From: Synechococcus sp. CBW1002
GTDB taxonomy: Bacteria > Cyanobacteriota > Cyanobacteriia > PCC-6307 > Cyanobiaceae
Assembly: GCF_015840915.1 (NCBI RefSeq)
Contig: NZ_CP060398.1
Location: forward strand, 3,658,001 to 3,722,000
Direction: 5' to 3'
DNA: 64,000 nucleotides
The position numbers and the translations under genes were made by a program. Below, piece by piece: positions 16,543 through 25,000 of the stretch. The notes beneath the pieces were generated by a model that did not search any database, was not told the origin of the DNA, and saw nothing but the letters and a program-made list of their open reading frames with translations. Numbering within the stretch: position 1 is the stretch's first letter; each line of letters begins with the position of its first letter.

Positions 16543-16568
16543 TTCTCAACAATAGGTCCTGTTGAGAA
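16543..16568 (-). promoter_or_regulatory. Inverted repeat upstream of fur
   Basis: TTCTCAACA, 8-bp spacer, TGTTGAGAA: a perfect 9-bp dyad ending 17 bp before the GTG start. The TTGAGAA half-sites resemble Fur half-sites, so autoregulation is likely. Confidence 0.5.
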
Positions 16569-16599
16569 CAGTGGGTCCTCTTGAAACCTCGCGAGTCGA

Positions 16600-16877
16600 T
16601 CAGGAGCGGCTGACGCGGCCGTAGCGCGTCACCAGGCCGAGGGCGCTGAGGCCATGGGCCGCGATGCTGAGCAGCACGGTGGACGCGGCTATCGAGGCGA
16701 TCGTGCTGCCGTGGACGAGCGGACTGTCGAGCACCAGCAGGCCGAAGACGATGCTGGCCAGGCCGCGCGGACCGAACCAACCCACGAACAGGGTGGTCCA
16801 AAGTCCGATTCGCAGTCCAAAGGTCGCCAAAGCCACCGGCACCATCCGCACCAGCGTCAGGCTGAACAGGCCATATA
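16600..16877 (-). pseudogene. 3' fragment of CPA1 Na+/H+ antiporter, cut by insertion sequence
   Basis: The minus-strand frame LYGLFSLTLVRMVPVALATFGL, continuing to the stop at 16600, is the C-terminal end of the antiporter whose 5' part lies at 18645-19581. Joining the two at the duplicated target restores a continuous frame (LLYG then LFSL). The fragment keeps the last membrane helices but has no start of its own. Confidence 0.85.
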
Positions 16878-18644
16878 GGGACTCCTGAAAAAGATTCTCG
16901 GCCCATCGGCGCCGGATTCGTCCGTTTGCTTCGCGTTAATCAGGCTGGCAAGCGCGGTGACATCAAGTCGGCCAGATCTCAAAAGCATGGCTTGCAGATG
17001 CCCTCAGGCGCTCTGATCGCTGACCAGGCCATAAAAAAGCTGTAGATCCACCCAAAAAGAAGGACAAAAAAGAGGCGCAGCAGCCTCAAGACCTTTTCCG
17101 CGCACATCACGACAAAGGCCATCGAGATGGAGGATTCGGCACCAGCTGGTAGACGAGCCATGATCAGATCCAGGGAATACTTGCGCTTTCCAGAGCCAAA
17201 GACGCCTTCCACTTCATTGCGTCGAGCTTGATCAGATCGGAGCTGGTGCTTGTGTGCAGTGGTGACATCAGGATCCTTGGGCGGGCGACCCAATCGCTTG
17301 CCGGAGAGGCGAATACCGTTCCTCGTGCAGAAATGCCTATTCTTGGCCGTGATATAAATCCGGTCGGCGCAGATTCGCTCTGGGTAAGATCCTGTATCCA
17401 GCTTGTATTTTTCCGCCTGAGCGATAAGGTCTTCTCCTTCGTTGTAGGGGTTCCAGCTTATGCGGTGCAAGAACGGAAAGCCGTTTTGAACCGAAACACT
17501 GATTTTGGCTCCAAACTCCACCGCAGCACGTGCTTTGCCTCGCACCATTGGGCGGATATGGGTCTGCACAAGATTCACCAGGCGGTCTGGAATGCTGTTG
17601 GTCTGAGAGGCGAGCAGAAGGCCCTGTTGCCGCTCCAACTCGCTGCAGGCCAACAACTTCTGCCACCAATGCCTCTTAAGCTCGGAAAGCCTTGCCCCGC
17701 AGCCGATCAGAGCATCAATGGCCTTGAGATTCTGCCGCACATAGCCAAGCTGATGTTTAATGGCAGCCTTCACTTTGCGGCGACGTGGTCGTTTTTGCTT
17801 CGCCACTCTCAGGAAATGAGCACGAGCAAGGCCACGGTCGTAGCGAGGTCGATGTCTCCTGAATCCCGATGACTGACTGCACAGATCATCAATGACTCGC
17901 TCGGTCGTTGTGCGAGCCTCGTTGAGGAGCTTGAGGTCTCTGGGATAGGTGATGTCGGCTGGAGTGCAACTGGCATCAATCGTGAGAGTGCCCCAATTCT
18001 TTCCTTCTGGCCAGTCAGCAGGCTTGATCAACGCATCAAGTTCTAGCTGAGCGCCTCCTCCACTGGAATCACGATCATCATGGTCGTCATCGTCTGCTGC
18101 CTGAGCAAGTGCTTCCAGAAGGATCTCTTTGCCGCGCTGCACCACCAGCTCGTTGATACGGCGCAGATCCTCGTCAGAAAAACGCTTGCGAAAGTGCACC
18201 ATCATCGAGGCATCAAACGGTGCCTTAGCTGTGTAGCCCGCAAAGCCGAGAAAGAACTGAATATAGGCGTTCTCTCTGATCTGATGGACTGTCTCTTCGT
18301 CGGTGAGCCCTAACTTCTGTTTGATGTAGAGAGCACCAAAGGCCATTCTCACTGATTTGGCTGGAGCGCCAATTGTGGCGCTGAATTGAGGGGCATAGGT
18401 TTCTTCCAGCTCATCCCATGGGATCAGCCCCTCCAGTTGAACCCAGCGATTCTCGGGATCAAGTGTGCCGCCAAATGGCAGGTGGAACTCCTTGATTGAG
18501 ATCTGACCGTTATTGTGCCTCCGGTACATATGGAACGATCAGGAGTAAAGGCAATCACGGATTGCCTGATTCACGGCCACTTTAGCGGTTTCTCATGCTT
18601 GAGACCAGCTGCGGCGCAATGGATCTGGATTGTTCAGGAGTCCC
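16878..18644 (-). mobile_element. Insertion sequence with DDE transposase, 1.77 kb
   Basis: The ends are perfect 12-bp inverted repeats: GGGACTCCTGAA at 16878-16889 and TTCAGGAGTCCC at 18633-18644. The flanking hexamer CATATA is duplicated at 16872-16877 and 18645-18650; an 8-bp duplication CCATATAG is an equally valid reading with 10-11 bp repeats. The element splits a CPA1 antiporter gene. Its transposase frame is intact and its base composition is visibly less GC-rich than the flanks. That fits a recent arrival and a possibly active copy. Confidence 0.92.
16979..18529 (-). CDS. IS5-superfamily-like DDE transposase
   Basis: 516 residues. The N-terminal region (LGLTDEETVHQIRENAYIQF) resembles the DUF772-type N-terminal domain of IS5/IS1182-like transposases. 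Candidate catalytic acids are in LTIDASCTPADITYP, ERICADRIYITAKN and RNEVEGVFGSGKRKY. An acidic/Ser insert (DDDDHDDRDSSGGG) lies near residue 150. A hydrophobic C-terminal tail (LLRLFFVLLFGWIYSFFMAW) is typical of this subgroup. No frameshift or internal stop is seen. I assign the superfamily by motif; the exact ISfinder group is uncertain. Confidence 0.85.
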   Translation of the reverse strand: MYRRHNNGQISIKEFHLPFGGTLDPENRWVQLEGLIPWDELEETYAPQFSATIGAPAKSVRMAFGALYIKQKLGLTDEETVHQIRENAYIQFFLGFAGYTAKAPFDASMMVHFRKRFSDEDLRRINELVVQRGKEILLEALAQAADDDDHDDRDSSGGGAQLELDALIKPADWPEGKNWGTLTIDASCTPADITYPRDLKLLNEARTTTERVIDDLCSQSSGFRRHRPRYDRGLARAHFLRVAKQKRPRRRKVKAAIKHQLGYVRQNLKAIDALIGCGARLSELKRHWWQKLLACSELERQQGLLLASQTNSIPDRLVNLVQTHIRPMVRGKARAAVEFGAKISVSVQNGFPFLHRISWNPYNEGEDLIAQAEKYKLDTGSYPERICADRIYITAKNRHFCTRNGIRLSGKRLGRPPKDPDVTTAHKHQLRSDQARRNEVEGVFGSGKRKYSLDLIMARLPAGAESSISMAFVVMCAEKVLRLLRLFFVLLFGWIYSFFMAWSAIRAPEGICKPCF

Positions 18645-19581
18645 CATATAGCAGGGTAGTGGCGGAAAGCTGAGGGAAGCTCAGGGCCACGACGGCCGAA
18701 CCGAAGGCCACCCAGGTCAGGAGGGAGAGCACATCGGCGGTGGCTTCGGCGGCCACCAGTTCCTCCTGCTTGCGCTCCTGCGGCGTCAGGCCCCCGAAGG
18801 TGAGGCCACCACAGAAGCAGGCGATGAAACCGCTGCCTCCCAGCTGCTGGGCCAGGGCGAAACAACAGACCGGCAGGGCGATCGCAAGCACCGGCTGCCA
18901 GTCGCTGGTGATCCAGCGACGCCTGAGGCAGAGATCGCGGCACCGAGCGGCGAGAAAGGCCAGGCCGCAGCCCAGCACCAGCCCCAGTCCCACCTGCTCC
19001 AGAAACAGCCAACCCAACAGCAGCACCCCATCGCCGGCGCCACTGCCCTTCTGCGCCATGGCCAGAAGGGAAAGCAGCAACGGCACGCAGATCCCGTCGT
19101 TGAGACCGCTCTCGGCACTGAGGTCTTCCCGCACGGCAACGGGCACCGCCGGATTGGTCACCACCGGTTGGCCGAGGGCGGCATCGGTGGGGGCGAGAAC
19201 GACCGACAGGATCGCCGCCTCAACCGGACTGAGCGCAGGCAGCAGCAGCTGAGCCACGCCCATGCCCAGCAGAATGGTCAGGGGCAGGCCAAGCGCCAGC
19301 AGACGGATCGGCAGGCGCCGGCTGTCGCGCAGCACCGGCAGATTGGCGGTCGCGGCATCGGTGAACAGGATCAACGCCAGCGTGAGTTCGGCGATGGTCC
19401 GCAGGTTCTCCGAGGTCACATTGATGCCCAGCCAGCCAAGGCCAGCCGGCCCCAGGATCAGACCGGTGAGCAGAAACACCACCGCTCCGGAGAGGGGGGT
19501 CTGTTTCAGCCGCCCAGCCACCAGGCCGTAGGCGAACACCAGGACGGCAAGGATCGCCCAGTCGAGATACGACGTGATCAT
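18645..19581 (-). pseudogene. 5' part of CPA1-type Na+/H+ antiporter, disrupted by insertion sequence
   Basis: The frame starts at the ATG at 19581 and gives about 310 native residues. It has roughly ten membrane helices and the CPA1 motifs LAPTDAALGQPVV and SAESGLNDG (the ion-binding Asp region). It then runs into the insertion sequence, where the frame adds only GDS before a stop at 18634. The last helices are separated at 16600-16877. The truncated product may be made but is unlikely to transport. An intact but different CPA1 antiporter at 50.4-51.7 kb may compensate. Confidence 0.88.
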
Positions 19582-19650
19582 CGCTACCGGATCAATCCAG
19601 GCAACCCGTGGGAGCCCCAGGAGCGACAGTCGCAGACCTGCGATGGTGGT

Positions 19651-20139
19651 TCAGTTGCATCCCTGCACAGAGATGCGATAACTGAAGCCGAGAGCGCCTG
19701 GATCATTACTGGCGCCTACCTTGAAATTCATCTGGCTGGCCTGCTTGCCAGGAACCGCTTGGAAGGGGCCGAACATGCGACCGGTACCGATTGGCGGGCT
19801 CATGGATTCATTGATTACCTGCAGGGAGGTGCCATCGCTGAACTTCATGAATCCTTCCACCGGATACTGTGCTTTCGGATCGGAGGAATTAGCCGTGAAG
19901 AAGAACTTGTAGCTGCTGAAGGGCTGATCCACGATGAAATCGGTGTTCCAGTTCGGCCGGGTGAACGGCATCACCTTGCCGCGGCCCACAGACTTGGACA
20001 CGATCGGCGATGATCCGTCTCCACCGATCGGCTGCAGAAAGGTGCAGCGTTCCTGGGCCTCAGCACCGCCCATCAGACTCAGACCACCCAGGGCCAGGCC
20101 AACGGAGGACAACAACAGGGAACGGAGAACGCGTGCCAT
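19651..20139 (-). CDS. Secreted protein of unknown function
   Basis: About 162 residues from the ATG at 20139. A clear signal peptide (LLLSSVGLALGGLSLMGGAEA) precedes a beta-rich domain with two Cys (ERCTFLQP near the N-terminus and VQGCN at the C-terminus) that could form a disulphide. The stretches FIVDQPFSSYKFFFT and SLQVINESM look like surface strands. I do not recognise the family. It is the last of three exported-protein genes in the same direction. Confidence 0.65.
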   Translation of the reverse strand: MARVLRSLLLSSVGLALGGLSLMGGAEAQERCTFLQPIGGDGSSPIVSKSVGRGKVMPFTRPNWNTDFIVDQPFSSYKFFFTANSSDPKAQYPVEGFMKFSDGTSLQVINESMSPPIGTGRMFGPFQAVPGKQASQMNFKVGASNDPGALGFSYRISVQGCN

Positions 20140-20162
20140 GGGCCTGGAGTAAAGGATCAAGA

Positions 20163-20184
20163 GCCAACGGCGAAATCGCCGTTG
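20163..20184. repeat. Perfect palindrome/hairpin in the gap between two secreted-protein genes
   Basis: CCAACGGCGA-AA-TCGCCGTTGG is a perfect 10-bp dyad, 23 bp upstream of the 20139 start. On the minus strand it is followed by CTCTTG, so it could be a weak terminator for the upstream gene or a structured leader. Confidence 0.5.
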
Positions 20185-20335
20185 GTCAAGATTACCGGGG
20201 CCGGTGTTGCTGGCCCCGGATCTCTTGGCTCCCCGCCTGCCCTCCGATGACCAGCCAGCTGGATGACCATCTGACAAGACGGACAGCATCAGGACATCAG
20301 CTCAGACCAAGAAGCAGCTCAGGCCACGAAGCAGC

Positions 20336-21337
20336 TCAGACCGAACCGAAGGCCACCTGACAGGCCGCATTGATCAGCTCAGCCTCTTCGGCGCTGTTGG
20401 GGTTGCGTCCGTCCAGGGTGCCGCGATTGCAATCGGCAGTGAGCTGATAGGTCGCGTCATCGGCCGTGACCGCAAAGGTCACCGCAGAACTGCCGCTCGG
20501 CTGGACTGATCCATAGAGCAGCTGGTAATCGGTGTTGGGTACAACAATGTACGTGACATTGTTGCTCACTGCATTGTCCACAGCATTGTTAATGATTGAC
20601 GCCGTGGCCAGGGCGCCGATCCCCCAGAGGGCCGCATTGGCACCCCACCAACCCCAGGACGACGTCCGGGAGACGCTATACCAACCTGTGTTCCAGGGTC
20701 TGGCATAGCCCCAGCCGGGACGAGCCCAGCCGGCGTGGATGTTCACATCGCGCACATTCACCCTGCGGTTCCAGTTGACATCGCGATGAACGTTGCGGTT
20801 GACGTTGCGGTTGACGTTGCGGTTCACATCCCGATTGACGTTCCGATTGAGATCCCGGCTCACATTGCGGTTCAGGTCCCGGTCCCGGTTGCCGCTCCGG
20901 TTGAGATCTCGGTTAACGCTGCGAGTATCAATGCTGCGGCTGCCAGTGCCGCGATTCCCAGTGCTGCTGCGGTTACCAATGTTGCTGGGGCGATTGAGGC
21001 TGGGGGAGCTCGGCGAGCTGGCCCGTTGACTCCAGCCACCGGAAGGCCTGCTGGAGCCTCGGTTGAGAGTGGTGCCGGAACCGCTGAAGCCCGTGCGGCG
21101 GGTTCCACCACCGCCGCCGCGAGATCCACTGCCGCCGCGAGAGCCACCACCGCCGCCGCGAGATCCACCGCCACCGCGGGAACCCCCGCCGCCGCCGCGG
21201 GCGATCAGCGCATCTGGGGACATTGTGGGCGATGCCGCCGTGGATGCGTGATCCAGGGGTTGGATAGCCAGCGCTGGGGCCAGGGGAGCGGCCATCCAGC
21301 CGGCCAGAAGCAGGGACAGGCCTGCAAGACGTGTCAT
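20336..21337 (-). CDS. Secreted low-complexity protein with RGG and NR-repeat regions
   Basis: 333 residues. A signal peptide (LSLLLAGWMAAPLAPALA) is followed by an Arg/Gly tract (about 47-80, repeated SRGGGGG) and a Ser/Pro/Arg segment. Residues about 140-195 form an Asn-Arg repeat region (NRDLNR, NRNVNR, NRDVNR). A Trp/Tyr-rich spacer, a hydrophobic helix (AALWGIGALATASIINNAV) and a small C-terminal domain with two Cys follow. The repeat units also show at DNA level, so replication slippage probably expanded them. The start overlaps the upstream stop by 4 bp (ATGA). Function unknown; cell-surface or nucleic-acid-binding roles are possible for RGG/NR tracts. Confidence 0.75.
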   Translation of the reverse strand: MTRLAGLSLLLAGWMAAPLAPALAIQPLDHASTAASPTMSPDALIARGGGGGSRGGGGSRGGGGGSRGGSGSRGGGGGTRRTGFSGSGTTLNRGSSRPSGGWSQRASSPSSPSLNRPSNIGNRSSTGNRGTGSRSIDTRSVNRDLNRSGNRDRDLNRNVSRDLNRNVNRDVNRNVNRNVNRNVHRDVNWNRRVNVRDVNIHAGWARPGWGYARPWNTGWYSVSRTSSWGWWGANAALWGIGALATASIINNAVDNAVSNNVTYIVVPNTDYQLLYGSVQPSGSSAVTFAVTADDATYQLTADCNRGTLDGRNPNSAEEAELINAACQVAFGSV

Positions 21338-21882
21338 TTCTTGTCCACCTCATGCTTGACCACATCGCAGCCATCGTCGTAGCAGGACACATTCACCCGG
21401 CCGGCCTGATTGAAGTGCACAATCACCAGATCACGGCCATCCATGGAGTCTGGATTGTCCTCCCGAACACTGTTGAGATAGTTCGGATTCACCACGCACA
21501 GATCCCGGTTGTTGAAGCAGATCGTGTTGGTGGAGAAGCGTGCACCGGCATTCACCAGGGTCATCCAGCCACCACCAGGCTTCTGCAAGGCCATGGTCAC
21601 CGGTTGATCGGTGACGCGGATGGTTGCCACGGTCTTGCCGATCGTGTGCCGATAGAGGGTGGCGTCGCCTTCGTCGATCGCCTCAACCGTGCAGGGCTGG
21701 GGAGCGCCGCCCTTGACGGAGCACATCGTATCGAGTTTGTAGAGAACTTCGGCGCGAACAGGCGTCGGGGACAGCAACAGAGCGGCCATGCCGGAGGCGA
21801 TCAGGCCACCGGCCACGAGCCAGGAGTGTCGAGTGGGCATGAATGGAGCGAGCCTCAGCAAATTGCGGGGAATCGCTTTCAT
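21334..21882 (-). CDS. Exported protein of unknown function, coupled to RGG/NR-repeat protein
   Basis: About 182 residues from the ATG at 21882; an ATG at 21840 would also keep the signal peptide. The signal region is AGGLIASGMAALLLSPTPVRA. The mature part has six Cys (for example TMCSVKGGAPQPC, TICFNNRDLC, SCYDDGC), which suggests disulphides. The ATGA overlap with the downstream gene shows translational coupling. I recognise no family. Its periplasmic location matches its partner. Confidence 0.65.
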   Translation of the reverse strand: MKAIPRNLLRLAPFMPTRHSWLVAGGLIASGMAALLLSPTPVRAEVLYKLDTMCSVKGGAPQPCTVEAIDEGDATLYRHTIGKTVATIRVTDQPVTMALQKPGGGWMTLVNAGARFSTNTICFNNRDLCVVNPNYLNSVREDNPDSMDGRDLVIVHFNQAGRVNVSCYDDGCDVVKHEVDKK

Positions 21883-21979
21883 CGTGGCAACGGGGGACAG
21901 ATCGTCCACAACAAACGACCGAACCTGCCGGATTTGTGATCCCATCGATGGAGCAGAGCTGACTATCCCCCTGGCCAGC

Positions 21980-23110
21980 TCAGCGGGAGGTCCCGGTCAT
22001 GCCGGCCAGAGGCTCTGGCCGGTCGGCCCGGGCGGTCGCGGCCCCGAGCAGATCGGCGGCCGTGGTCACCGCGCGGTAACTCAGGGCCACCGCCAGCAGC
22101 GGCGCCTCCGGCAGCAAGCCACCGAGGCGCAACAACAGCACCGCCTCAAACACCCCCAGACCACCCGGGGCGCCGGGCACCACCAGGCCCACCGTCCAGG
22201 CGAGGGCAAAGCCAGCCAGCCAGCCACTCCACTCCAGGGCGTTCTGCTGATCGAAGGCCAGCACGCAGCAGGCAAATCCGCCGAAGCGCAGCAGCACAAA
22301 CAAGAGCATGGCCCCAAAGGGGAGCCAGGGCACATGGGACGGCGGAGCTACGCCCAGGTCGGCTGATTCAGAGGCGTTCTGGAGAGAGGGATCGGCAAGG
22401 GCCAGTTGACGGGCCCGTTGCTGTTCGAGCCGCAGCAGCAGGGGCTTCAGCCAGCGGGGAACCAGCAGGAGCAGGGGTAGCAGCCAGGGCAGGCCACTCC
22501 ACCAGCGACCCTGGAGCAGGGCTTCCGGCGCCACCAGGGCCAGGGCCGCGATGGCCCCCAGCAGGGGGTCCAGCAGCACTGCCAGCAGCGCCTGGCCAAG
22601 ACTTGCCGGAGTCGCCAGCAACGGGGTGTCCCCACGGCGCAGGACCTGCACGCGACCGGCCAGATGCCAGATCCCTCCTGGCAGGTACTTGCGCAGGTTG
22701 GTACTCAGATACACGACCGTCGTTGCGGCCCAGCGGGGCCGCAGCCCCAGCCAGCGCAGGATCACATTCCAGGCCAGGCCATTCACCACCAGGCTGAGCA
22801 GGCTCACGCCCACCCCGAGGGTCAGCCACCACCAGCCCTGGCGATCGAGGCCGTAGCGCAGCAGCTGGCGGCCATGCCCCTGCAAGGCCGCCAACAGAAA
22901 GCCGAAGCTGAGCAGCGTCACCCAGAGCCGGGTTCCGCCGGGCAAAGGCGGCAGGGCCGGCAGCCTCCGGCTCCAGGCCTTCACAAGGGCAGCCAGAGAC
23001 GCGAACCACTGCCGCGATCTGGGCAACAGGTTCGCAAGGGCGGGGGGCAACGACACGAGGAAGGGAGAAGGGGGAGCAAAGAAGCGGGCGCCATCGCGCC
23101 TGGTGCTCAA
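21980..23110 (-). CDS. LPG-synthase-TM (UPF0104/YbhN-like) integral membrane protein
   Basis: 376 residues from a TTG that overlaps the LarC stop as TTGA; no upstream ATG exists without entering larC. About eight membrane helices are visible. Motifs of the PF03706 family are NLRKYLPGGIWHLAGR and VPGAPGGLGVFEAVLLLRL. Members include flippase-like domains of lysylphosphatidylglycerol synthases, but the soluble aminoacyl-transferase domain is absent. Substrate translocation is therefore the more likely role. The non-ATG start is justified by the overlap geometry but remains the weakest part of the call. Confidence 0.8.
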   Translation of the reverse strand: MSTRRDGARFFAPPSPFLVSLPPALANLLPRSRQWFASLAALVKAWSRRLPALPPLPGGTRLWVTLLSFGFLLAALQGHGRQLLRYGLDRQGWWWLTLGVGVSLLSLVVNGLAWNVILRWLGLRPRWAATTVVYLSTNLRKYLPGGIWHLAGRVQVLRRGDTPLLATPASLGQALLAVLLDPLLGAIAALALVAPEALLQGRWWSGLPWLLPLLLLVPRWLKPLLLRLEQQRARQLALADPSLQNASESADLGVAPPSHVPWLPFGAMLLFVLLRFGGFACCVLAFDQQNALEWSGWLAGFALAWTVGLVVPGAPGGLGVFEAVLLLRLGGLLPEAPLLAVALSYRAVTTAADLLGAATARADRPEPLAGMTGTSR

Positions 23111-24351
23111 CGTTGCGCTTCGGGTCCACTCTGGTCCAGACAGCGATCCACAACGGCGCGCACAACGGCCAGGGGAAGCCCGTGCTGCCGAGCCAGCCCT
23201 GCCAGGTCGTCGTATTCAGCCTTGCACCGCGCCAGGCCATCGGGCCGCAGGTGACGCTTGAACCGCACCGGACCGAGGGACGTGGAGAGCTCCTCGATGC
23301 CTCGGGGAAGCACCCAGCGCTGCTGCATCTGTTCCCGCAGGCCCAGGCTGGTGCTGTGCCGCCACCACACCTGCCGCAGGGCGGCCCGCTGTGGCTCGCT
23401 GACCAGCGCGGTGATCAGGCTGCCCTGCCGCCCCTTCTTCATGCCGATCGGCTGGCTGAACACCTCAAGGGCACCGGCCTGCCGCAGCTCCTCGGCCAGG
23501 AACGCCAGATCTTCGGCGGTGGCATCGTCAATCTGGGCCTGCTGCTGAACGATCGTCTCCAAGCGGGGCTGAGCTCCAGGCGCCTCAGGCTCCGGAGACG
23601 AATCGCCGGTGGGCGGTTCCACCGCACGGGCCAGGCAGAGGCGCAAGAGGTTGGGGCGATCCAGGCTGCGGCTGCCCAGCCCCACGCCGATCCGCAGGGG
23701 CACGTGGCTCGGCGCCTGCCCGAAGCCATCGCTCCAGCAGGCCGCCAGAGCCAGCCCCGTGGGGGTGGTGAGCTCACCGGCCGGGAAACCCTCACTCGTG
23801 CCGAGCGGACAGCCACAGCGGCGTGCGATCTCCAGGACGGCCGGCGCCGGCAGCGGCAGCACACCATGGGCCGTCTGGACCGTGCCATGGCCCGCCGGCG
23901 GCACCGTGCACCGCAGCGACGTCACACCGAAATGGAGCAGCCCGGCGCAGACACCCACCACATCCACCAGGGCATCGAGGGCGCCCACCTCGTGGAAATG
24001 CACCTGCTCGGGGACATGGCCGTGCACGGTGGCCTCCGCGTCCGCCAGCAGGGTGAACACCGCCAGCACCCGCTGCCGCAGGGCCGGATCGAGAGGGCTG
24101 CTGCTGAGCTGCTGGCGCAGGCTGCCCCAGTGGCGATGAGGGGGCTGGGACTCGAGAGTCTCCACCTCCAGATGCAGACCCCGCAGACCGCCGCTGCGCC
24201 GCTCCTCAATCCGCAACCGATAGCGATCCGCCAGGCCGAGCTGCGCCAGGGGTGCATGGATAGCGGCCTCCGGCAGGCCCAGGTCCAGCAGCGCAGCCAG
24301 CAACATGTTGCCCGCCAGGCCGGTGGGGCAATCCAGCAGTGCCAGGGTCAT
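23107..24351 (-). CDS. larC: LarC-type nickel-inserting protein (DUF111)
   Basis: 414 residues, full-length fused form. It begins MTLALLDCPTGLAGNM and carries the family motifs HFHEVGALDALVDVVG, TPTGLALA and QPIGMKKGRQGSLITAL. LarC inserts nickel into the pyridinium-dithiocarboxylate cofactor (nickel-pincer nucleotide) of lactate racemase-type enzymes, using CTP. LarB, LarE and LarA are not in the window. The start shares one base with the stop of the upstream protease-like gene (TGATG) and the end overlaps the downstream membrane protein start, making a three-gene operon. Many cyanobacteria carry larC without an obvious client. Confidence 0.9.
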   Translation of the reverse strand: MTLALLDCPTGLAGNMLLAALLDLGLPEAAIHAPLAQLGLADRYRLRIEERRSGGLRGLHLEVETLESQPPHRHWGSLRQQLSSSPLDPALRQRVLAVFTLLADAEATVHGHVPEQVHFHEVGALDALVDVVGVCAGLLHFGVTSLRCTVPPAGHGTVQTAHGVLPLPAPAVLEIARRCGCPLGTSEGFPAGELTTPTGLALAACWSDGFGQAPSHVPLRIGVGLGSRSLDRPNLLRLCLARAVEPPTGDSSPEPEAPGAQPRLETIVQQQAQIDDATAEDLAFLAEELRQAGALEVFSQPIGMKKGRQGSLITALVSEPQRAALRQVWWRHSTSLGLREQMQQRWVLPRGIEELSTSLGPVRFKRHLRPDGLARCKAEYDDLAGLARQHGLPLAVVRAVVDRCLDQSGPEAQR

Positions 24352-24995
24352 CAGGTCGGGGCGTTAGCGGTGCGACCCAGGCGCGGCGCCGCTTCCAGCA
24401 GGCGCTCAGCCGTTGCCTCCAGAGAGTCGCGCTGCTGACGCAGCGCCAGATCCACCTCCCGGCGGGCCCGCCTCAGCTCCCGCTGGGCCGTGTCCACATC
24501 GAAGCCGGAGATGCCCCAGAGGCGTCCGAGCAGGGCGCGGTCATCAGCGCCGCCACGCTCCTCGCCGTAAAGAAGAGCCTCAGCGGCCATGCCAGCCTGC
24601 AGCACCCGACTCCAGCGCCGCAGCTCCTCCGCCGGCAATTTGGCGTGCTCAGGGGGAGCGAACTCGGTACAGCCGGCGCTCTGCAGCCCTGCCTGCAGGC
24701 AGGCCAGACTACCCACCAGGACACGTTTGACCGGCATGGCCTCGGCTTCCGCCACCAGCAGGTGGCCGGCTTCATGGACGGCGATGCGCCGCAGGCGCGC
24801 CTGACCACCAGGCAGGGCCTCAGCCAGCAGGTGGCCGCCCCGGCCGCCATAGCGGGCGGCATCGAGGCTGAGGCTGCCCAGCCCCAAGGCCGCCAGAAGG
24901 GTGATCCACCAGGGTGAGACACTCAGAGCCGGCCCGACCAGGGCCAGCACACTCATCAGCAGCACCGCCAGTCCGGCCATGAGCGGCTGGGTCAT
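24351..24995 (-). CDS. FtsH/M41-like membrane protease lacking the AAA domain
   Basis: 214 residues. Two N-terminal hydrophobic helices (GLAVLLMSVLALVGPAL, WITLLAALGLGSLSL) precede a soluble domain. The zinc-protease motif HEAGH occurs near residue 74 in VHEAGHLLVAEA. Later helices (LQAGMAAEALLYGEERGGADDRALLG) match the M41 peptidase fold. The AAA+ module of FtsH is missing. The arrangement resembles the ATPase-less FtsH relative VIR3 of chloroplasts. Proteolytic activity is plausible; the third zinc ligand would be in the DDRALLG region. It is the first gene of the LarC operon. Confidence 0.8.
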   Translation of the reverse strand: MTQPLMAGLAVLLMSVLALVGPALSVSPWWITLLAALGLGSLSLDAARYGGRGGHLLAEALPGGQARLRRIAVHEAGHLLVAEAEAMPVKRVLVGSLACLQAGLQSAGCTEFAPPEHAKLPAEELRRWSRVLQAGMAAEALLYGEERGGADDRALLGRLWGISGFDVDTAQRELRRARREVDLALRQQRDSLEATAERLLEAAPRLGRTANAPT

Positions 24996-25000
24996 GGTCG

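Noticed and set aside
20740-21200. CRISPR-like or satellite array
   Set aside because: The repeats are in-frame codons for RGG and NR tracts inside a secreted protein, with no spacer structure.
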